A stretch of DNA of 64,000 nucleotides from Lysobacter capsici (lineage in GTDB: Bacteria > Pseudomonadota > Gammaproteobacteria > Xanthomonadales > Xanthomonadaceae). The notes beneath the pieces were generated by a model that worked only from the letters and a program-made list of their open reading frames with translations, made no database searches and had not been told where the DNA came from. The stretch covers positions 62,001 through 126,000 of the forward strand of contig NZ_CP094357.1 of assembly GCF_014779555.2 (NCBI RefSeq), in the 5' to 3' direction. Positions 42,827 through 52,822 of the stretch are shown one piece after another (within the stretch, counting starts at the first letter, position 1; the number at the start of each line of letters is the position of its first letter). The translations under genes and the position numbers were made by a program.

Positions 42827-43987
42827 TTACACCAACGCCGCATCCTCATCACTCGGCGTATCGTCCTTGCGTTCCACCTCGTCGCCACGCTTGCCCACGC
42901 GCGCGGGCGTTTTCGCCGCGCGCTTGTCGACCGCTTCGGTGATCGCTTCGATCGCTTCGACCACCGGCACGGCGATGGTGCGCGGTTCGCTGGCCGCTTC
43001 CTTGGCCAGGCCGTGGGCCATCGCCGCTTCGGCTTCCTCGGAGGCCTTGCGGAAGCGCTTGGCGTCCGGGCACAGCACCTGCATGTAGTCGGCGTCGAAG
43101 TTCAGGCGTTCGACCAAAAAGTCGACGAACGCGCGCACCTTCGGCGATTGCACCTGGCCGCGCGGGAACACCGCGTTGAATTCGTACTCCGGCCCGGTCC
43201 AGCCGGCCAGCACGCGCTGCACATAGCCTTGTTCGGCGAAGGCCTTGACGGTGACGTCGGCCGCCAGCATCAGCGCTTCGCCGCACAGCAAGGCGCCGCG
43301 CAGCGGGCCGGGGTCGTTGGCGACCATGACCGGGTCGATCACGTAGTCGACATTGCGTTCGCCGTCGCTGAGCGTCCACACGTACTCGTTGTTGCGCCGC
43401 GACTTGGGCATCGCCAGGGTGCGGTGATGGCGCAGGTCGTCGGGGTGCAGCGGTTCGCCGTGACGCGCGAGGTAGTTCGGGCTGGCGTAGATCTGGGTGC
43501 GGAAGATCGCCAGCCGGCGCGCGACCAGGTTGGAGTCGGGCAGGTCGCCCACGCGCAGGGCGACGTCGATGCCCTTGTCGATCATGTCGACGGTTTCGTT
43601 GCTCAGGTTCATCTCCACCCGCACTTCCGGATGGCGCGCGTGGAACTCGCCGAGCAGCGGCGCGATCCAGGTGATGCCCACCGAGTACGGCGCGGTGATG
43701 CGCAACCAGCCGCGCGGGCCGCCCTGCAACTGGCCGACCGCGCTTTCGGCCTCGGCCAGTTCGCGGGCGATGCGCTGGCAATGTTCGAAATACAGATTGC
43801 CCGCTTCGGTCAGGCCGAGCTTGCGGGTCGTGCGATGCAGCAGCTGCGCGCCCAGGCGGGTTTCCAGTTCCTGCACCTTGCGGCTGACCGTGGTCTTGGG
43901 CAGGCGCAGCGCGCGCGCGGCGGAAATGAAACTGCCGGCTTCGACCACCTTCACGAAGATCAGGGTGTCGTTGAGATCGTGAGCCAT
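42827..43987 (-). CDS. LysR-family transcriptional regulator
   Basis: Regulator of 386 residues with an N-terminal winged HTH (LNDTLIFVKVVEAGSFISAA, LRLPKTTVSRKVQELETRLG, LLHRTTRKLGLTEAGN) and a LysR substrate-binding domain (WLRITAPYSVGITWIAPLLG, VEMNLSNETVDMIDKGIDVA). About 80 extra residues follow the usual end, rich in Ala, Glu and Lys (KEAASEPRTIAVPVVEAIEA), which is unusual. AAGGAGG lies nine bases before the ATG at 43987. It is divergent from the efflux operon and corresponds in position to SmeRv/MexT-type regulators that activate SmeVWX/MexEF-OprN; that role is inference. Confidence 0.9.
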   Translation of the reverse strand: MAHDLNDTLIFVKVVEAGSFISAARALRLPKTTVSRKVQELETRLGAQLLHRTTRKLGLTEAGNLYFEHCQRIARELAEAESAVGQLQGGPRGWLRITAPYSVGITWIAPLLGEFHARHPEVRVEMNLSNETVDMIDKGIDVALRVGDLPDSNLVARRLAIFRTQIYASPNYLARHGEPLHPDDLRHHRTLAMPKSRRNNEYVWTLSDGERNVDYVIDPVMVANDPGPLRGALLCGEALMLAADVTVKAFAEQGYVQRVLAGWTGPEYEFNAVFPRGQVQSPKVRAFVDFLVERLNFDADYMQVLCPDAKRFRKASEEAEAAMAHGLAKEAASEPRTIAVPVVEAIEAITEAVDKRAAKTPARVGKRGDEVERKDDTPSDEDAALV

Positions 43988-44552
43988 GGGCAATGGCCTC
44001 CTTGGTAAAGATCGAAACGCAGCGGCGCGAGTCGGGGACGGCTGCGCAGGTTCGCTTCGAAGGCGGAACGAAAGTGGGGTCGGGTGCGGGAACGGCGGAG
44101 CGGAAGCGGTGTACGAGGGCGGCAAGCCAGTGAGTCGGTAAGCGAGAGCGGCGGAACGGATCAGAAGAACAGATCGGAAGAATTCGGATATCGCGCCGGC
44201 GCGGCCGCCGGTTCAATGCATGGCCTGGGCGATGGCTCGCTGTCCGTGGCGTGGCGCTCGCCGGTTCCGACCGGCCTGGTGATGGGTGACGCGTGTCATC
44301 GGTGTCGGCTGATCCCGGCCACTGCCGCCGCGGCCGGCGCAGGCCGACAGTGAGGCGGTCGATGGTATCGATGGCTCTCGATCGCTCCGGTTTCCTTCTA
44401 GATCCCCTTCTGGTTAGGGGGCCGTGCCGGGGCTTTCAAGGGGGCGTTCGGGATATTGGACCGTTGCCGGGACAATTATTCCCTTAATCCATGGCTAATC
44501 AAGTGCCATTCCCATCTCTACTCTGTGCCGCAGATCGATGGAGTCCCCCGCC
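43988..44552. other. Divergent control region of the LysR gene and the efflux operon
   Basis: No gene is supported in these 565 bp; frames here are short and overlapping. The part next to the efflux operon is less GC-rich. It contains a short dyad ATTA-TTCCCT-TAAT at 44475-44488, a size and symmetry usual for LysR-type sites. This is a weak candidate chosen by position only. The promoter could not be defined by eye. Confidence 0.45.
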
Positions 44553-44834
44553 ATGTTGACCCCCCGCCAAGCCCGTTTCGCCTTTCTACCTTTGATGCTG
44601 GTGGCCATGTCCGCCCTGATCGGGCTGGCCGTGGTCGTTTTCCGACAGGGCCTTTCCCAGGGCCCGGAAGAAGCCTGGATGCTGGCCTGGGTGCTGGCCT
44701 TCACCATCGCCCTGCCCGCGGCGATGCTGCTGATGCCGGCGATCAGCGCCGTGCTCGCGCACTACACCCGGGATGACAAGCGTCACGCGATCATCCCGCG
44801 AGTGGGAGAAAAAGTCCCAGGAGCGGGACAATGA
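44553..44834 (+). CDS. DUF2798 membrane protein
   Basis: Small inner-membrane protein of 93 residues with two helices (FAFLPLMLVAMSALIGLAVVVF and WMLAWVLAFTIALPAAMLLM) and the DUF2798 layout. GGAG lies nine bases before the ATG at 44553. Its stop overlaps the SDR start by four bases, placing it as the first gene of the efflux operon. A function in efflux is not known; the family is often next to LysR-regulated operons. Confidence 0.82.
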   Translation: MLTPRQARFAFLPLMLVAMSALIGLAVVVFRQGLSQGPEEAWMLAWVLAFTIALPAAMLLMPAISAVLAHYTRDDKRHAIIPRVGEKVPGAGQ

Positions 44835-45805
44835 AAGCTCCACTGGTTGTACTCGGTGCCACCGGCGGCGTCGGCCGCGGGGTCGTGCAGGCGGCGATCG
44901 ACAGCGGTCGCCCGGTGATCGCGGTCGCCCGCCAGGCCAGCGAACTCAAGGCGCTCAAAGCCGGCTACCCCCACGCCGACCTGACCACGATCGCCGGCTC
45001 GGTCAGCAGCGACGCCGCCGGCGCCAAGCTCGCGCGCGCCCTGCGCAAGCTCGACCGGCCGCTGGCCGGCGTGGTCGCCGCGGTCTGCGGCGGCGCCGAG
45101 CGCGGCCGCCTGCTCGACAACCCGGCCGACTTCCTGCGCCGCAAGCTCGACGAGGATCTCCTCCCCCACCTCGCCGCGGCGCGCCACCTGTTGCCCTTGC
45201 TGGCGCAATACGACCGCGGCGGCACTTACGTGCTGATCGGTGGTCCCGGCAGCGAGCACCCGTGGGCCGGTTACGGCCATCGCTCGATCGGCGCGGCTGC
45301 GTTGCGCATGCTCGCGCGCGTGTTGCACGACGAGGCGCGCCAGCTGGCCGTGCGCGTGCAGCTGCTCGCGGTCGACTCGCCGGTGTGCACCGAGTTCAAC
45401 CAACGCCATTCCTGCCCCGAATGGCCCAGCGCGCTGTCGGTCGGCCAGCGCGTGATGGCGCTGATCGATCACGAAGTCAGCGGCGAGCCGCCGCGCGCGA
45501 TCGTGCCGTACGCGCTGCGCCAGCCTCCACCGCAGCTGCCGCCGCGCAGCGCCGCGCGGCTCCCCCCTTCGCCCGCCAGCGCCACCGCCAGCCCGCCCCG
45601 CTCCGCCGCCGATTCGTATTCCACCACTACCAGCCGCACCAGCACGCCCAAGACGATCACGGCCACAACGGCTTCCAGCGATGCGTGTCCGCAAGATCCG
45701 GGCAGCCCCGCCGACGAAAAGACGCAACGCTGTCTGCAGGACGCGCGCGCATTGCTCAAGTCGTTGACCTCGAATAATCCCAAACAGGAACCCACCCCCC
45801 GATGA
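44831..45805 (+). CDS. SDR-family NAD(P)-dependent oxidoreductase (SmeU1-like position)
   Basis: Short-chain dehydrogenase/reductase of 324 residues. The nucleotide-binding motif VLGATGGVGRG is intact. At the usual YxxxK active site the sequence reads GYGHRSIGAAAL, so the catalytic Lys is a Ser and the enzyme may be inactive or use another arrangement. The last 80 residues extend beyond a normal SDR, with a Pro/Ser/Thr-rich stretch before the ending CLQDARALLKSLTS. AGGAG lies seven bases before the ATG. It overlaps the genes on both sides by four bases. In Stenotrophomonas the smeU1VWU2X operon carries SDR genes; this one is in the U1 position and no U2 is present. Confidence 0.82.
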   Translation: MKAPLVVLGATGGVGRGVVQAAIDSGRPVIAVARQASELKALKAGYPHADLTTIAGSVSSDAAGAKLARALRKLDRPLAGVVAAVCGGAERGRLLDNPADFLRRKLDEDLLPHLAAARHLLPLLAQYDRGGTYVLIGGPGSEHPWAGYGHRSIGAAALRMLARVLHDEARQLAVRVQLLAVDSPVCTEFNQRHSCPEWPSALSVGQRVMALIDHEVSGEPPRAIVPYALRQPPPQLPPRSAARLPPSPASATASPPRSAADSYSTTTSRTSTPKTITATTASSDACPQDPGSPADEKTQRCLQDARALLKSLTSNNPKQEPTPR

Positions 45806-47022
45806 GCACTCGCAACTCTCCCGCCCGCTCCGGCCGACCCGGCCTCGGGCTCTCGCTGCTCGCGTTGACCGCGAGCGTCGTCATCGCCCTGGCCGCCGTC
45901 GGTTGCGGCAGCCAAGCCGCCACCCCCGAAGGCGGCGCGCCGCCGCCGCCGGAAGTCAGCGTCGCCCAGGTGCTGAGCAAGCAGGTCCGCCAGTGGGACG
46001 ACTTCACCGGCCGCGTCAGCGCGGTGGAATCGGTCGAACTGCGCGCCCGCGTCAGCGGCTACGTCGATCGCGTCGCGTTCAAGGAAGGCCAGGAGGTCAA
46101 GAAGGGCGACCTGCTGTTCGTGATCGACCCGCGCCGTTACCGCGCCGAGCTCAACCGCGCCCAGGCCCAGCTGGAACAGGCGCGCGCCGAAGCGCGTCTG
46201 GCCAAGACCCAGGACAAGCGCGCGCAGACCCTGGTCGAGGCCAAGGCGATCTCGCGCGAAGAAGCCGAGACCCGCCGCGCCGCCACCACCCAGGGCGACG
46301 CCGCGGTGCGCGCGGCCGAAGCCGCGGTGGCCTCGGCGCAGCTGGACCTGACCTTCAGCGAAGTGCGTTCGCCGATCGACGGCCGCGCCGGCCGCGCCAT
46401 GGTCACCGTCGGCAATCTCGCCTCGGCCGACCAGACCGTGCTGACCACGGTGGTGTCGCAGAACCCGATGTACGTCTACTTCGAAAGCGACGAACAGACC
46501 TACCTGCGCTACAACGAACTGGCGCGCAAGGGCCAGCGCGAGGGCAACAAGAACCCGGTCCGCATCGGCCTGGCCAGCGAAACCGGCTACCCGCACGAGG
46601 GCACGGTCGACTTCACCGACAACCAGGTCGATCCGACCACCGGCACCATCCGCGCCCGCGCGGTGGTCGACAACGCCGATCGCGTCTTCACCCAGGGCCT
46701 GTTCGCGCGCGTGCAGCTCGAGGGCAGCGCCGAGTTCAAGGCCATGCTGGTCGACGACAAGGCGGTGCTGACCGATCAGGACCGCAAGTACGTGTACGTG
46801 CTCGGCCCGAAGAACGAGGCGGTGCGCAAGGACGTGGTGCTCGGCCGGATGATCCAGGGCCTGCGCGTGGTCGAATCGGGCCTGGCGCCGACCGACAAGG
46901 TCATCGTCCACGGCGTGCAGAAGGTGTTCTTCCCGGGCATGCCGGTGTCGCCCAAGACCATCGCCATGGGCGCGGCGGCGCCGTTGCCGGCGGCGCCGGG
47001 CGCGGCGGCCGGAGCTTTGTAA
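45802..47022 (+). CDS. RND efflux periplasmic adaptor (membrane-fusion lipoprotein)
   Basis: Adaptor of 406 residues that links the inner-membrane pump to the outer-membrane channel. A signal sequence ends in the lipobox AAVGC (Cys35). The HlyD/AcrA-type core follows: lipoyl half (LRARVSGYVDRVAFKEGQEV, LLFVIDPRRYRAELNRAQA), an alpha-hairpin, and the second lipoyl half with FSEVRSPIDGRAGRAMVTVG. It matches the MexE/SmeV group. The pump gene follows after 263 bp that contain a palindromic repeat, unlike the tight overlaps elsewhere in this operon. Confidence 0.93.
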   Translation: MSTRNSPARSGRPGLGLSLLALTASVVIALAAVGCGSQAATPEGGAPPPPEVSVAQVLSKQVRQWDDFTGRVSAVESVELRARVSGYVDRVAFKEGQEVKKGDLLFVIDPRRYRAELNRAQAQLEQARAEARLAKTQDKRAQTLVEAKAISREEAETRRAATTQGDAAVRAAEAAVASAQLDLTFSEVRSPIDGRAGRAMVTVGNLASADQTVLTTVVSQNPMYVYFESDEQTYLRYNELARKGQREGNKNPVRIGLASETGYPHEGTVDFTDNQVDPTTGTIRARAVVDNADRVFTQGLFARVQLEGSAEFKAMLVDDKAVLTDQDRKYVYVLGPKNEAVRKDVVLGRMIQGLRVVESGLAPTDKVIVHGVQKVFFPGMPVSPKTIAMGAAAPLPAAPGAAAGAL

Positions 47023-47098
47023 CCACCGATGACGGACGCGCCGCGGCTTGAACGCCGCGGCGACGCTCGAACAGCAAGAAACCGCGAAGCCCCGCCCC

Positions 47099-47183
47099 GT
47101 CGTTCCCGCGAAAGCGGGAATCCAGGGCCTTTCGGGCGAGAACGTTTGAAGTCTCTGGATTCCCGCGTTCGCGGGAACGACGG
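47099..47183. repeat. Inverted repeat, CGTCATTCCCGCG family, inside the efflux operon
   Basis: CGTCGTTCCCGCGAAAGCGG and CCCGCGTTCGCGGGAACGAC form the two ends of an element of the family seen at 10419-10555 and 53402-53512. It lies between the adaptor and pump genes, so it may affect the ratio of the two products. Confidence 0.8.
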
Positions 47184-47285
47184 GCCAAGGCAAACGCACT
47201 CACAAGGTTTCCGTAATCAAGGCCCGCGTCCCCACGGCGCAGGCCGGGGACTCATGCGGCCAAACACCGCACCAAGGAATCCGTC

Positions 47286-50200
47286 ATGGACTTTTCCAAA
47301 TTTTTCATCGATCGACCGATCTTCGCGGCGGTGCTGTCGATCGTGATCTTCGCCGCCGGCCTGATCGCGATACCGATCCTGCCGATCAGCGAATATCCCG
47401 AAGTCATCCCGCCGTCGGTGATGGTGCGCACGGTGTACCCGGGCGCCAACCCGAAGGTCATCGCCGAAACCGTCGCCACGCCGCTTGAAGAAGCGATCAA
47501 CGGCGTCGAGGACATGATGTACATCAAGTCGGTCGCCGGTTCCGACGGTGTGCTGGCGATCACCGTCACCTTCCGCCCGGGCACCGACCCGGACGACGCG
47601 GCGGTGCGCGTGCAGAACCGGGTCAGCCAGGCGCTGGCGCGACTGCCCGAGGACGTGCGACGGCAAGGCGTGACCACCCAGAAGCAGTCGCCTGTCTTCC
47701 TGATGGTGGTGCATCTGACCTCGCCCAACGGCAAGTACGACACCTTGTACCTGCGCAACTACGCGCGACTGCACGTCAAGGATCAGCTCGCGCGCCTGTC
47801 GGGCGTCGGCGATGCGCAGATCTTCGGCGGCGGCGATTACGCGATGCGGGTGTGGCTGGATCCGGACAAGGTCGCCTCGCGCGGCCTGACCGCCGGCGAC
47901 GTGCTGCGCGCCATGCGCGAGCAGAACGTGCAGGTCTCGGCCGGTCAGCTCGGCGCCGAGCCGATGCCCAACAGCGAGTTCCTGACCCTGATCAACGCCA
48001 AGGGTCGCCTGCAGAGCGAAGAAGAGTTCGGCAACATCGTGGTCAAGAGCGGCGAAGGCGGCGAGATCGTGCGCCTGTCCGACGTCGCGCGTCTGGAACT
48101 GGGCGCCGGCGACTACAGCCTGCGTTCGCAGCTCGACGGCAAGAACGCGGTCGGTATCGGTATCTTCCAGTCGCCCGGCGCCAACGCGCTGGACATCCAG
48201 GAACAGGTGATCGCCAACATGGATCGCCTGTCCAAGAGCTTCCCGGAAGGCATCAAGTACGAGGCGGTCTACGACACGACCATCTTCGTGCGCGACTCGA
48301 TCAAGGCGGTGGTCACCACCTTGCTCGAAGCGATCCTGCTGGTGGTGCTGGTGGTGATCTTGTTCCTGCAGACCTGGCGCGCGTCGATCATTCCCCTGAT
48401 CGCGGTGCCGGTCTCGATCGTCGGTACGTTCTCGGCGTTGTATCTGCTCGGTTTCTCGATCAACACCTTGAGCCTGTTCGGCCTGGTGCTGGCGATCGGC
48501 ATCGTCGTCGACGACGCGATCGTGGTGGTGGAGAACGTCGAGCGCAACATCGAGGAAGGCCTGAGCCCGCTGGAAGCGGCGCACCAGGCGATGAAGGAAG
48601 TGTCCGGCCCGATCGTCGCGATCGCGTTGGTGTTGTGCGCGGTGTTCGTGCCGATGGCGTTCCTGTCGGGCGTGACCGGCCAGTTCTACAAGCAGTTCGC
48701 GGTGACCATCGCCATCTCCACGGTGATCTCGGCGATCAACTCGCTGACCCTGTCGCCGGCGTTGGCCGCGCTTTTGCTCAAGCCGCACGGCGCGCCGAAG
48801 GATGCGCCGACGCGTCTGATCGATCGTCTGTTCGGCTGGCTGTTCCGTCCGTTCAACCGCTTCTTCGCCTCCAGCTCCGAGAAGTACCAGAAATCGATCT
48901 CGGGCATCCTCGGCAAGCGCGGCGCGGTGTTCGTGGTGTATGCGGTGCTGCTGGTCGCCACCGGCTTCATGTTCAAGATCGTGCCGGCCGGCTTCATCCC
49001 GCTGCAGGACAAGCTGTACCTGATCGCCGCGGTGAAGTTGCCGGAAGGCTCGTCCATCGCCCGCACCGACGTGCTGCTCAAGAAGGTCACCGACATCGCC
49101 GGCAAGATCGACGGCGTGCAGAACACCATGGCCTTCCCGGGCTTGAACGCAGTGCAGTTCACCAACACGCCCAACACCGGCGTGGCGTTCCTGCCGCTCA
49201 AGCCGTTCAGTCAGCGTAGCCGCAGCGCGGTGGAAATCACCGCCGAGCTCAACCAGAAGATCGGCGGCTTCCAGGAAGGCTTCACCTTCGCGTTGATGCC
49301 GCCGCCGATTCTCGGCCTGGGCAACGGCGCGGGCTATCAGATGTTCATCGAAGACCGCAGCAACCTGGGTTACGGCGCGCTGCAGAACGCGGTCAGTGCG
49401 TTCCAGGGCACGGTCATGCAGACCCCGGGCATGGGCTACGCCAACAGCACCTATCAGGCCAACGTGCCGCAGCTCGACGCCGAAGTCGACCGCGTCAAGG
49501 CCAAGGCGCAGGGCGTGCCGCTGACCGAATTGTTCGACACCTTGCAGACTTATCTGGGTTCGGCCTACGTCAACGACTTCAACCAGTTCGGCCGCACCTG
49601 GCAGGTGATCGCCCAGGCCGACGGTTCGTTCCGCGACAGCGTCGAGGACATCGGCAACCTGCGTACCCGCAACGAACGCGGCGAGATGGTGCCGATCGGC
49701 TCGATGGTCAGCATCAAGCAGACCTTCGGTCCCGACCCGGTGCTGCGTTACAACGGCTATCCGGCCGCCGACATCGCCGGCGACGTGGATCCGCGCGTGA
49801 TGTCCTCGGCTCAGGCCATGGACGTGGTCAGGGACGTGGCCAGCAAGGTGCTGCCGCACGGCATGGAAATCGAATGGACCGACCTGAGCTATCAGCAGGA
49901 CAGCCAGGGCAATGCCGCGTTGATCGTGTTCCCGCTCGCCATCCTGCTCGCGTTCCTGGTGCTGGCGGCGCTGTACGAAAGCTGGACCCTGCCGCTGGCG
50001 GTGATCCTGATCGTGCCGATGTGCATGCTGTCGGCGCTGATCGGCGTCAAGCTGACCGGCGGCGACAACAACGTGTTCGTGCAGGTCGGTCTGGTGGTGC
50101 TGATGGGCCTGGCGTGCAAGAACGCCATCCTGATCGTCGAGTTCGCCCGCGAACTGGAACTGCAGGGCAAGGGCATCGTCGAAGCCGCGCTGGAATCGTG

Positions 50201-50456
50201 CCGCCTGCGTCTGCGTCCGATCGTGATGACCTCGATCGCCTTCATCGCGGGCACCGTGCCGCTGGTGCTGTCGCACGGCGCCGGCGCGGAAATCCGCTCG
50301 GTCACCGGCATCACCGTGTTCGCCGGCATGTTGGGCGTGACCTTGTTCGGTCTGTTCCTGACCCCGGTGTTCTACGTCGCCCTGCGCAAGATGGCCGGCA
50401 CCAAGCTGGTCTCGCACGGCGACCACCACAACGCTACGGAGAAAGTCCATGCGTAA
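47286..50456 (+). CDS. RND efflux pump, HAE1 family (MexF/SmeW-like)
   Basis: Inner-membrane drug/proton antiporter of 1056 residues. Start: MDFSKFFIDRPIFAAVLSIV, as in MexF. Two large periplasmic loops and 12 helices are apparent. The proton-relay motif VDDAIVVVENVER in helix 4 contains the paired Asp residues, and the Lys/Thr partner region lies in the second half (GLACKNAILIVEFARELE). AAGGAA lies six bases before the ATG. The stop overlaps the outer-membrane factor start by eight bases. The substrate range cannot be read, but relatives export chloramphenicol, quinolones and tetracyclines. Confidence 0.95.
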   Translation: MDFSKFFIDRPIFAAVLSIVIFAAGLIAIPILPISEYPEVIPPSVMVRTVYPGANPKVIAETVATPLEEAINGVEDMMYIKSVAGSDGVLAITVTFRPGTDPDDAAVRVQNRVSQALARLPEDVRRQGVTTQKQSPVFLMVVHLTSPNGKYDTLYLRNYARLHVKDQLARLSGVGDAQIFGGGDYAMRVWLDPDKVASRGLTAGDVLRAMREQNVQVSAGQLGAEPMPNSEFLTLINAKGRLQSEEEFGNIVVKSGEGGEIVRLSDVARLELGAGDYSLRSQLDGKNAVGIGIFQSPGANALDIQEQVIANMDRLSKSFPEGIKYEAVYDTTIFVRDSIKAVVTTLLEAILLVVLVVILFLQTWRASIIPLIAVPVSIVGTFSALYLLGFSINTLSLFGLVLAIGIVVDDAIVVVENVERNIEEGLSPLEAAHQAMKEVSGPIVAIALVLCAVFVPMAFLSGVTGQFYKQFAVTIAISTVISAINSLTLSPALAALLLKPHGAPKDAPTRLIDRLFGWLFRPFNRFFASSSEKYQKSISGILGKRGAVFVVYAVLLVATGFMFKIVPAGFIPLQDKLYLIAAVKLPEGSSIARTDVLLKKVTDIAGKIDGVQNTMAFPGLNAVQFTNTPNTGVAFLPLKPFSQRSRSAVEITAELNQKIGGFQEGFTFALMPPPILGLGNGAGYQMFIEDRSNLGYGALQNAVSAFQGTVMQTPGMGYANSTYQANVPQLDAEVDRVKAKAQGVPLTELFDTLQTYLGSAYVNDFNQFGRTWQVIAQADGSFRDSVEDIGNLRTRNERGEMVPIGSMVSIKQTFGPDPVLRYNGYPAADIAGDVDPRVMSSAQAMDVVRDVASKVLPHGMEIEWTDLSYQQDSQGNAALIVFPLAILLAFLVLAALYESWTLPLAVILIVPMCMLSALIGVKLTGGDNNVFVQVGLVVLMGLACKNAILIVEFARELELQGKGIVEAALESCRLRLRPIVMTSIAFIAGTVPLVLSHGAGAEIRSVTGITVFAGMLGVTLFGLFLTPVFYVALRKMAGTKLVSHGDHHNATEKVHA

Positions 50457-51900
50457 TTTCAAACTCCCCGCGATCGCCGTGCTGAGCCTCGCGCTGGCCG
50501 CCTGCGCCGTCGGTCCGGACTATGTCCGGCCGACCCTGGCCACGCCGGACGCGTTCGCCCGCGCCGATGCCGAAGCGGGCACTGACGGCACCGCCGCGCC
50601 GGAACCGGGCGCCGAGTTCTGGCGCGGGTTCAACGATCCGCTGCTGACCCGTCTGGTCGAGGAATCGCTGACCGCCAACCACGACCTGCGCATCGCCCTG
50701 GCCAACTACGACCGCGCCAATGCGCTGTTGCGCGGCGCCAAGTTCGATCGTTTCCCGACCATCACCGGCAGCGCGAGCGGCAGCGACACGCGTTCGAGCT
50801 CCGACCAAATGCCGGGCGTGTCCAACAACGGCCGCGACAACGAAAGCTACAGCGCACAGGCCAACGTGAGCTGGGAACTCGATCTGTTCGGCCGCGTGCG
50901 CCGCAACGTCGAGTCCGAGCGCGCCGAAACCTGGGCCAGCGCGGCCGACCTGCAGGCGATGCAGGTGTCGATCGTCGGCGAAGTGGCGCGCAGCTATGTC
51001 GAGCTGCGCGGCCTGCAGGAACGCCTGCGGGTCGCGCGCGAGAACGCCGAGAACCAGACCGAGACCCTGCGTCTGGTGCAGGCGCGCTTCGACGCCGGCC
51101 GCGGCACCGAGTTCGACACCTCGCGCGCGCGCGCGCAGCTCGAGGCGACCTTGGCCCGCGTGCCCAATCTGGAAGCGCAGGTCGCGGTCACCGAGCATCG
51201 CCTCGCGGTGCTGACCGGGCAGACGCCCGATGCGTTGATCGCCGAGCTCGACAAGGCGGTGGCGTTGCCGTCGCTGCCGCAGCGCCTCGACGCCGCCACC
51301 CCGGGCGAACTGCTGCGCCGTCGTCCCGACGTCGCCGCGGCCGAGCACCGCCTGCACGCGGCCACCGCGCGCATCGGCGTGGCCACCGCCGATCTGTTCC
51401 CGCGCTTCACCCTGAGCGGCCTGATCGGTTCGCAGGCGATCGACACCAGCGCCTTGTTCGAACGCGCCAGCGAAACCCGCCTGGTCGCGCTCGGCATCGA
51501 CTGGTCGTTCCTCGACATCGGCCGGGTGCGTTCGCGCATCAAGGCGGCCGACGCGAGCGCCGAGGGCGAACTGGCGCGCTATCAGCAAAGCGTGTTACTG
51601 GCGCTGGAAGACACCGAGAACGCGCTGGTGCGCTACGCCCGCGCGCGGGTCGAAGACCAGCATCTGGAACGCGCCTCGCAGGACAGTCTGAAGGCCGCGA
51701 AACTCGCGCGCGTGCGCTACGAGGCCGGCGCGACGGATCTGTTCGAAGTGCTCGACGCCGAACGCACCCAACTGCAGGCGCAGGACGCCTTCGCCGACGG
51801 CCGCACCCGCAGCGTCACCGGCGCGATCGCGCTGTACAAGGCGATGGCCGGCGGCTGGCCGGACCGCGAGCCGGTGCGGGAGGGTGTGGCCAGCAAGTAG
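50449..51900 (+). CDS. Outer-membrane efflux factor, NodT/OprN family
   Basis: TolC-type channel of 483 residues that completes the tripartite pump. The signal sequence ends in the lipobox LALAAC (Cys19). The two repeats of the OEP fold are visible (VSWELDLFGRVRRNVESERA and the second-half equivalent FLDIGRVRSRIKAADASAE), as is the ending RYEAGATDLFEVLDAERTQL. It begins eight bases before the pump stop. GGAG lies upstream. The operon ends here, followed by repeat-rich DNA. Confidence 0.95.
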   Translation: MRNFKLPAIAVLSLALAACAVGPDYVRPTLATPDAFARADAEAGTDGTAAPEPGAEFWRGFNDPLLTRLVEESLTANHDLRIALANYDRANALLRGAKFDRFPTITGSASGSDTRSSSDQMPGVSNNGRDNESYSAQANVSWELDLFGRVRRNVESERAETWASAADLQAMQVSIVGEVARSYVELRGLQERLRVARENAENQTETLRLVQARFDAGRGTEFDTSRARAQLEATLARVPNLEAQVAVTEHRLAVLTGQTPDALIAELDKAVALPSLPQRLDAATPGELLRRRPDVAAAEHRLHAATARIGVATADLFPRFTLSGLIGSQAIDTSALFERASETRLVALGIDWSFLDIGRVRSRIKAADASAEGELARYQQSVLLALEDTENALVRYARARVEDQHLERASQDSLKAAKLARVRYEAGATDLFEVLDAERTQLQAQDAFADGRTRSVTGAIALYKAMAGGWPDREPVREGVASK

Positions 51901-52544
51901 CCGGGAATCGGGAATCGGGAGTAGGGAATCGGTAAAGCCGGCTTCCGATTCTCGATTCCCCATTCCCCATTCCCGTTTCTTGACCGACGACCCACGGCCA
52001 CGGCGACGCTCGCTCCCCCTCTCTTTCGCCGTGACCGTCGTCGGTCCTTTTCATAGCAATCGAAGTGCGCGAGGCAGTGCGAAGGGTTGGTGATGCGCGG
52101 TCGCCTTCGGCGGCCGGGATGTCCGCATCGCACCGCGCCGTCCCCGCGGCTTCACACCCACCCGACGGACCGGTCGCGAAGCCATCGCGGCGTGGTACTG
52201 GGTTCCGCTGCCTGCGGACCGTCGGATGCGCGACCTGGTAGCGCGCATCCGGCGTCAGGCGGAACGGCCGGCCCGTCGGTCTTCTTGCGGCATGGACGCT
52301 GTTCGCCGTTACAGGCGAACAGCCACTCCCCGACGCCGCGCGTCGCACCAGGCTCGGCGCGCTTGGGTTGCGAACTTAGTTCTCCGCTTCGTCCCCAAGA
52401 CGCCATCCCGCTTCGAAGGCGGTGATTTCGCATGCCCCCGGTTGGAGCATCGGACCTCGAAACAACCTCAAGTCGCCGCCGGCGTCATCGCTGGTGTCGG
52501 TGTCGAAGTGAAGTCGAAGCCGGCAGCGGCAACGGCGATAGCAT

Positions 52545-52616
<72 letters not shown>

Positions 52617-52650
52617 TGGTATGAAGCCTGACACCCGGCGCTGTTGCTGT

Positions 52651-52695
52651 TCCCCCCTTTGCAAAAGGGGGGCTGGGGGGATTCGCTTTTGCTCC
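52651..52695. repeat. Palindromic repeat, GGATTCCCCC family
   Basis: TCCCCCCTTTGCAAAAGGGG followed by GGCTGGGGGGATTCGCTTTT. Same family as 10011-10051 and 33536-33720. Confidence 0.8.
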
Positions 52696-52822
52696 AGCTT
52701 CCGCTCCCCAACTCCGCGCACCCCAAGCCACAACCGCGCCACACCGCCGCCGTCATCGCCCGTCGCGCATCACCGATCGCAACGACCAACCGAACGCCCG
52801 CGCGCGATGGCTCGCCTTCCGC

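Noticed and set aside
47217-50462. Frame of 1081 codons on the minus strand opposite the RND pump
   Set aside because: Composition (His, Gln, Asp, Arg-rich, no domains) is that of an antisense shadow of the pump gene.
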